Of a stretch of DNA of 9,139 bases, positions 5,697 to 9,139 are shown piece by piece. Where the stretch lies: positions 1 through 9,139 of the forward strand of contig JAUIFT010000053.1 in assembly GCA_030430345.1 (NCBI GenBank), read 5' to 3'. The notes beneath the pieces are model-generated. The model made no database searches. It saw only the letters and a program-made list of their open reading frames with translations, and was not told the origin of the DNA. The DNA comes from Calditrichia bacterium. GTDB lineage: Bacteria > Calditrichota > Calditrichia > RBG-13-44-9 > J042. Position 1 is the stretch's first letter. Every line of letters starts with the position of its first letter. Both the position numbers and the translations under genes were made by a program.

Positions 5697-7037
5697 CTAT
5701 CCGGCGGAAATGTCATAACAATACAGCACGTCATGATCGCGCAGATAGAGCTTTCCATTGGCGATGACCGGATGGGCCCAGGTTGGTTTACCGCTGCGGT
5801 CGGGTTGCGCAAAGCGGCCGCGCTCCAGGTATTCCGCCGTGCTCGGCTCGATCAGCAACATAATGCCATCCTCGGTACGAAAATAGAGACGGTCATCGGC
5901 AAATGCCACAGAGCCTTTCGCTACCCGGCGGCCATTGCGTCTTTCATCCCACAATACTTCTCCACTTTCGTAGTTCAGGCAGGCAAGGTAACCGCCGGAA
6001 TTACCACCATTGGCGCCATAGAGACTGCCCTTGTGGAGGATCATTCCACCGTGATGATTTTTCATCCGGTTAGTGAAGTAAACTTCTTCGGCCTGAAAGC
6101 TGCCATCATCACTTTTGCTGAGCTTAGCGAGCCCGCCGCCATTACCATATGCGGATGCCGCGAATACCAGGCCATTATGATAAATTGGCGTGGAACAGTT
6201 AATCCCATACTGGTTCGACGGTTTCTCATATTCCCAGAGAAAGCGCCCATCGCTGGCAGCGACACCAACCAACGACCTGGCGGTAAATTGCACATATTGC
6301 CGCTCTCCGCCAAAATCGATTGCAATAGCGGAGGCATACGCTGCAGCAGGACTGCCAGGCAGCTTACTCTGCCAAACAGTTTCCCCGGAAGTTTTATTCA
6401 AAGCAACAATTGATGCCTCCGGCCCACCGGGCGTGCAAATCACTTTATCACCGTCAATTAATGGCGATTCACGATAGCTCCAGCGCGGCACACTGCCGCC
6501 AAAATCTTCCGTCATACTGCGCTGCCAAAGGATTTTACCGTCTGCTACCTGCAGGCAGGTGATATCCCCATTCAATCCAACGACGTAGAGCCGTTTACCA
6601 TCGACTGTCGGCGTGCTTCCCGGCCCGTCGTTCGATTGATTCATTTCCTGATGATATGCCGGACCAATCCGAACCCGCCAGAGCTCACTGCCATCTTTTT
6701 CGCTTAATGCCCAAACGACTTCGTCTTCACCAAGGTTACTCATCCCAAAGATTCGCCCATCAGCCACCGACGGCGTGCTGTCTCCACCACCCAGTCCCGC
6801 GATTTTCCAGCTAAGCGCGGGGCCGTTCTCCGGCCAGGATTGCTGCAGACCTTTTTCCTGCGAAATGGCAGTGCGATCCGGCCCCTGCCACTGCGGCCAA
6901 TCTTTCGGCGGGGATTCCCCCCAAAGGGAAGTCGCGGCCAGCGCAGTTATTATCAAGGCGCAAATACAAATATTCGCCAGCGGATGATTTAAGTTGAAAA
7001 CAGCCGGGAAAATTCCCTTGAAGCTCGATACATTCAT
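5697..7037 (-). CDS. secreted PQQ-like beta-propeller repeat protein
   Basis: This is a 446-residue exported protein built of PQQ/quinoprotein-like (BamB-like) propeller blades. An N-terminal hydrophobic segment (about 20-38) followed by SLWGESPP looks like a signal peptide, so a periplasmic or cell-surface location is expected. After the opening [10 protein letters not shown] (about 47-56), blade motifs repeat: DGSELWRV (115-122), DGKILWQ (166-172), SGETVWQS (217-224), DGRFLWEY (263-270) and SGEVLWDE (358-365). Each is paired with a D/NGxxLY-type strand. No PQQ-dehydrogenase catalytic domain is evident, so a binding or scaffolding role is likelier than catalysis. ATG 7037 is chosen over an upstream in-frame start at 7073 because GGAGG (7049-7045) is ideally placed. 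It is monocistronic and divergent from the ATP-grasp gene. The partner or substrate is unknown. Confidence 0.92.
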   Translation of the reverse strand: MNVSSFKGIFPAVFNLNHPLANICICALIITALAATSLWGESPPKDWPQWQGPDRTAISQEKGLQQSWPENGPALSWKIAGLGGGDSTPSVADGRIFGMSNLGEDEVVWALSEKDGSELWRVRIGPAYHQEMNQSNDGPGSTPTVDGKRLYVVGLNGDITCLQVADGKILWQRSMTEDFGGSVPRWSYRESPLIDGDKVICTPGGPEASIVALNKTSGETVWQSKLPGSPAAAYASAIAIDFGGERQYVQFTARSLVGVAASDGRFLWEYEKPSNQYGINCSTPIYHNGLVFAASAYGNGGGLAKLSKSDDGSFQAEEVYFTNRMKNHHGGMILHKGSLYGANGGNSGGYLACLNYESGEVLWDERRNGRRVAKGSVAFADDRLYFRTEDGIMLLIEPSTAEYLERGRFAQPDRSGKPTWAHPVIANGKLYLRDHDVLYCYDISAG

Positions 7038-7078
7038 GAACAAACCTCCATTTATACTGGTTTTAGCATACACTATTC

Positions 7079-7084
7079 ATTATA
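7079..7084 (-). promoter_or_regulatory. candidate -10 element (TATAAT) of the beta-propeller gene
   Basis: A consensus TATAAT reads on the minus strand about 41 bases before ATG 7037, which would give a leader of about 35 bases including GGAGG. No TTGACA-like hexamer stands 16-18 bases upstream, so activity would depend on an activator or on other contacts. Confidence 0.35.
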
Positions 7085-7171
7085 AAATATATGCTACATC
7101 ATCGCTCGTATAACTAGATAAGCACACGCATTTACATAATCAACAGCTCTATCGCAAAATATTAATTAGTA

Positions 7172-7206
7172 AAGATCTATCAATTCGAGGGTTTGATTTT
7201 GATCTT
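7172..7206. repeat. imperfect hairpin-forming inverted repeat
   Basis: AAGATC (7172-7177) pairs with GATCTT (7201-7206), and inside it ATCAA (7179-7183) pairs with TTGAT (7193-7197). The 9-base loop is TTCGAGGGT, and the small internal loop is one T against three. It lies about 75 bases upstream of the candidate ATP-grasp promoter. It may be a protein site or a short structured RNA; no T-run follows on the plus strand. Confidence 0.5.
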
Positions 7207-7230
7207 CTGCTTATCCTAATTTTTACTTAA

Positions 7231-7277
7231 CGGGAAAAAGGCGCCGTTGTTCAAATAAAGAAAGAGAAATTTTCCCG
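7231..7277. repeat. 8-bp inverted repeat CGGGAAAA / TTTTCCCG
   Basis: CGGGAAAA (7231-7238) and TTTTCCCG (7270-7277) are perfect reverse complements separated by 31 bases. The left arm is followed closely by a GGCGCC palindrome (7240-7245). The right arm ends just before the candidate -35 of the ATP-grasp promoter, a position where an upstream regulator could bind. Confidence 0.45.
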
Positions 7278-7280
7278 CTA

Positions 7281-7309
7281 TTGCATAACTAATCCATAAA
7301 CAATAACTT
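7281..7309 (+). promoter_or_regulatory. candidate sigma70-type promoter of the ATP-grasp gene
   Basis: TTGCAT (7281-7286) and TAACTT (7304-7309) are separated by 17 bases. Transcription would start near 7316, about 60 bases before ATG 7377. The match is moderate, and the region is AT-rich. Confidence 0.4.
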
Positions 7310-7376
7310 TTCCTACATTGCAACAACGTTAAAGCGATGCAACGGGAATACGATCATTGACAAGAGAGAGGAAGAT

Positions 7377-8588
7377 ATGAGCGATAAAACACCACAAACC
7401 CTGCTTTGCCTGGCGAGCTATTATAAAGGCGTCGCATTTCTGAGAGAAGCAAAGCGCCTGGGCAACCGGGTATTTTTACTGACCGCGAAGCGTCTGGAAA
7501 ACGAGGATTGGCCCCGCGATATTCTCGACGATATTTTTTATATAGAAGAAGAGGGCGATGAATGGGATATTCCCAATTTAATTAAGGGCGTAAGCTTCCT
7601 TGCCCGCAAGGAAAAGATTGACAAGATTGTTGCACTCGATGATTTTGACCTGGAAAAAGCAGCCGCGCTGCGCGAGCATTTGCGCGTACCGGGCATGGGC
7701 GATACCCGCACCCGCTACTTTCGCGACAAACTGGCAATGCGCGTGCAGGCCCGCGATCACAACATCCTGGTACCGGGGTTTATCCAGGTGCTTCATCATC
7801 CCAGTGTCCACGAGTTTACCCAACAGGTATCTCCGCCCTGGGCGTTAAAACCGCGTTCCCAGGCATCCGCAGTGGGTATCAAAAAAGTACAGAACAGCGA
7901 GGAATTGTGGCAGCATATTGAAAAACTGGGCGATCAGCAGTCTTATTACCTCCTTGAACAATTCGTCCCCGGAGATATTTACCATGTCGATTCCATTGTA
8001 TTTGACCGGAAAGTAATTTTTGCCCGCTCCCATCGCTACATGGCTTCCCCCTGGGAAGTAACCCACCATGGCGGCATTTTCCGCACCCATACCGTTGCCC
8101 ATAACTCCGAAGATGATATCGCGCTGCGCGACATGAATCAGGAACTGATCACTTCACTGGGCCTGGTTCGTGGTGTTTCCCATACCGAGTTTATCAAAGG
8201 CAACGACGGCAAATTTTATTTTCTGGAGACATCCGCCCGTGTTGGCGGCGCTAATATCGCTGAAATGGTAGAGGCCGGCAGCGGGATTAATTTGTGGTCC
8301 GAATGGGCAAAAATCGAATCTCTCGCTCCGGGAGAAAAATACCGGCTGCCGAAAGCGCGCGAGGAATATTCCGGAATTATTATTTCCCTGGCGCGGCAGG
8401 AGTGGCCGGATACCTCCGCTTATAACGATCCGGACATCGCCTGGCGGATGAATAAACGGCACCATGCCGGGTTAATAGTTCACAGCAAAGAGCAGGCGAG
8501 AGTAATCGAACTGCTGGACAATTACGCCGACCGATTTAAGGATGATTTCTTCGCGAATCTCCCCGCACCGGATAAGCCAACTTCCTGA
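7377..8588 (+). CDS. ATP-grasp domain protein of unknown substrate
   Basis: This is a 403-residue cytosolic protein with the three-part ATP-grasp layout. The N-terminal pre-ATP-grasp domain (about 1-105) includes LLCLASYYKGVAFLREAKRLG and the VALDDFDLEKAAALREHL segment. Next come the ATP-binding lysines K118 (YFRDKLAMR) and K158 (WALKPRS), the hinge LLEQFVPGD (192-200) and the metal-binding acidic block HTEFI (269-273) with FLETSARVGGANIAE (282-296). Such enzymes form amide or thioester-type bonds through an acyl-phosphate intermediate, carbamoyl-phosphate-synthetase style. I recognise this as a conserved family that is widespread in environmental bacteria and has no assigned reaction. GAGAGAGG (7364-7371) supports the ATG. 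It is monocistronic, with a strong terminator downstream, so the neighbours do not reveal a pathway. Confidence 0.92.
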   Translation: MSDKTPQTLLCLASYYKGVAFLREAKRLGNRVFLLTAKRLENEDWPRDILDDIFYIEEEGDEWDIPNLIKGVSFLARKEKIDKIVALDDFDLEKAAALREHLRVPGMGDTRTRYFRDKLAMRVQARDHNILVPGFIQVLHHPSVHEFTQQVSPPWALKPRSQASAVGIKKVQNSEELWQHIEKLGDQQSYYLLEQFVPGDIYHVDSIVFDRKVIFARSHRYMASPWEVTHHGGIFRTHTVAHNSEDDIALRDMNQELITSLGLVRGVSHTEFIKGNDGKFYFLETSARVGGANIAEMVEAGSGINLWSEWAKIESLAPGEKYRLPKAREEYSGIIISLARQEWPDTSAYNDPDIAWRMNKRHHAGLIVHSKEQARVIELLDNYADRFKDDFFANLPAPDKPTS

Positions 8589-8610
8589 TCTGGCACATAA
8601 AGCATTTAAC

Positions 8611-8648
8611 AAGCCCCGAATTGTAGAAAATTCTGGGCTTACTTTTTT
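8611..8648 (+). terminator. intrinsic terminator of the ATP-grasp gene
   Basis: AAGCCC (8611-8616) pairs with GGGCTT (8635-8640). After one C/T mismatch, GAATT (8618-8622) pairs with AATTC (8629-8633), closing a 6-base loop. Six T (8643-8648) follow two bases after the stem. It begins 22 bases after the ATP-grasp stop codon. The stem is followed by no T-run on the minus strand. Confidence 0.88.
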
Positions 8649-8697
8649 GATAGGAAGCAGGCGTTCGAGTCGCTCTGTGAACCCTGCTATTGTCAGC

Positions 8698-8725
8698 CAC
8701 TGATATACACCGATGTTCACGGATA
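8698..8725. repeat. degenerate ACACCGAT/TCACGGAT-type intergenic tract
   Basis: The tract contains two related units back to back, ATACACCGATG and TTCACGGATAT, after a CACTG lead. It resembles short 'CACTGATTTACACGGAT'-type tracts that I recall from intergenic DNA of several environmental bacterial genomes. Only two imperfect units are present here, so calling it a member of a repeat family is tentative. Confidence 0.3.
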
Positions 8726-8765
8726 TTGAATTTTATTCCTATAGAAACAAATAAGGAATATATTT

Positions 8766-8806
8766 ATTTCCATTCACCCTGAGCTTGTCGAAGGGTGAAT
8801 GGAAAT
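8766..8806. repeat. perfect 15-bp-armed palindrome with CCCTGAGCTTGTCGAAGGG core
   Basis: ATTTCCATTCACCCT (8766-8780) is exactly mirrored by AGGGTGAATGGAAAT (8792-8806) around the 11-base loop GAGCTTGTCGA. The central CCCTGAGCTTGTCGAAGGG is a sequence that I recall as a common dispersed intergenic element in unrelated bacterial genomes. Between two convergent genes it may also act as a bidirectional RNA hairpin, though no T-run follows on either strand. Confidence 0.75.
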
Positions 8807-8923
8807 GGTTCTTTCAACAGTTAAAACCCAATGTCTTATTAGCTAAGAAAAGCAATTAGTTACAGAGGAATAAGGTCTATTAATAGTTCTTTACAAACAT
8901 TCGTGGCTTAGTCAATCGACATT

Positions 8924-9139
8924 TCACTTCTTTGCACCGGATAAACATTGCAAATATTCCACCAGCAAACGCACGCCGAAGCCACTGGCACTGCGCCCTT
9001 TCGCAAACGGCGTTTGCGCCAGCACCACGCCGGCAATATCGAGATGCGCCCATTGAGGATGCTTCTCGATAAACTTCTCCAGGAACTTCGCCGCGGTAAT
9101 CGCACCGGCCGGGGGACCACCATAATTTTTCACATCGGC
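8924..9139 (-). CDS. pepA: leucyl aminopeptidase (M17), C-terminal fragment cut by window edge
   Basis: These are the last 71 codons plus stop of a cytosolic M17 leucyl aminopeptidase, a two-metal enzyme that removes N-terminal residues from peptides. The fragment carries the family's C-terminal blocks: [13 protein letters not shown], then WAHLDIAG, then [16 protein letters not shown]. The frame stays open to the window edge at 9139, so the start and the metal-ligand region (NTDAEGRL in this family) lie outside. The GTG at 9133 and the ATG frame nearby are internal and not the start. It converges on the ATP-grasp gene. Fragment identity is confident; the gene symbol is by family only. Confidence 0.9.
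   Translation of the reverse strand, partial: ADVKNYGGPPAGAITAAKFLEKFIEKHPQWAHLDIAGVVLAQTPFAKGRSASGFGVRLLVEYLQCLSGAKK

Larger units (their letters stand above)
7038..7376. other. 339-base divergent intergenic region
   Basis: This AT-rich stretch lies between the start codons of the beta-propeller gene (minus) and the ATP-grasp gene (plus). It contains no credible ORF. It holds two inverted repeats (7172-7206 and 7231-7277), a candidate plus-strand promoter (7281-7309), a perfect minus-strand TATAAT at 7084-7079 without a convincing -35 partner, and a direct repeat TGCAAC at 7319-7324 and 7338-7343. I recognise no riboswitch or RNA gene. Confidence 0.6.
8589..8923. other. 335-base non-coding region between convergent genes
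   Basis: No plausible gene lies here on either strand. Besides the terminator at 8611-8648 it contains a degenerate repeat-like tract (8698-8725), a 7-bp inverted repeat TATTCCT/AGGAATA (8734-8740 and 8754-8760) and a perfect long palindrome (8766-8806). The remainder up to the aminopeptidase stop at 8924 is AT-rich and shows nothing I can name. Confidence 0.6.

Noticed and set aside
5619..6413. 264-codon plus-strand frame
   Set aside because: It is antisense to the beta-propeller gene and shows no family motif; a shadow of that gene's codon use.
5697..7037. PQQ-dependent alcohol or glucose dehydrogenase
   Set aside because: Blade repeats are present, but the length is well below those enzymes, and no catalytic or cytochrome domain is visible.

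Overview
The window carries ordinary bacterial chromosomal DNA of moderate GC content, with Shine-Dalgarno-led genes on both strands. No rRNA, tRNA, CRISPR array, phage gene or transposase is visible. The lineage cannot be fixed from the sequence alone. The exported PQQ-like beta-propeller protein opening with a [10 protein letters not shown] block, and a degenerate intergenic tract of the type CACTGATATACACCGATGTTCACGG, resemble what I recall from Planctomycetota/Verrucomicrobiota and other environmental Gram-negative bacteria. This is a weak inference.

Layout. At 63-620 (+) lies an NADPH-dependent FMN reductase-type flavoprotein. At 737-1768 (-), convergent to it, lies an M19 (renal dipeptidase family) peptidase with all expected metal and substrate residues. 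A divergent intergenic region with a large inverted repeat separates it from a TerB-fold protein at 1984-2451 (+). A 341-base gap follows with no confident gene. It ends in a compact regulatory region in which two copies of a 17-bp element, in perfect inverted orientation, frame a sigma70-like promoter.

That promoter leads the most interesting unit, a tight four-gene operon at 2793-5597 (+). Its genes are a DUF2071-like protein (tentative), an SRPBCC domain fused to a DoxX-like four-helix membrane domain, a DCC-family (DUF393) CxxC protein, and a TetR-family repressor encoded last. The genes overlap or nearly touch. The simplest reading is an autoregulated, ligand-induced module in which the TetR protein binds the paired ACGCGT-centred sites. 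Its physiological role is not evident; a membrane-associated thiol/redox or lipophilic-compound response is only a hypothesis.

At 5697-7037 (-) is a secreted PQQ-like beta-propeller protein whose probable terminator overlaps the end of the tetR gene. After a 339-base divergent intergenic region containing two inverted repeats comes an ATP-grasp ligase-like protein of unknown substrate at 7377-8588 (+), closed by a strong intrinsic terminator. A further non-coding stretch (8589-8923) contains repeat-like sequence, including a perfect 15-bp-armed palindrome. The window ends inside the 3' part of a leucyl aminopeptidase gene (M17, PepA-like) on the minus strand.
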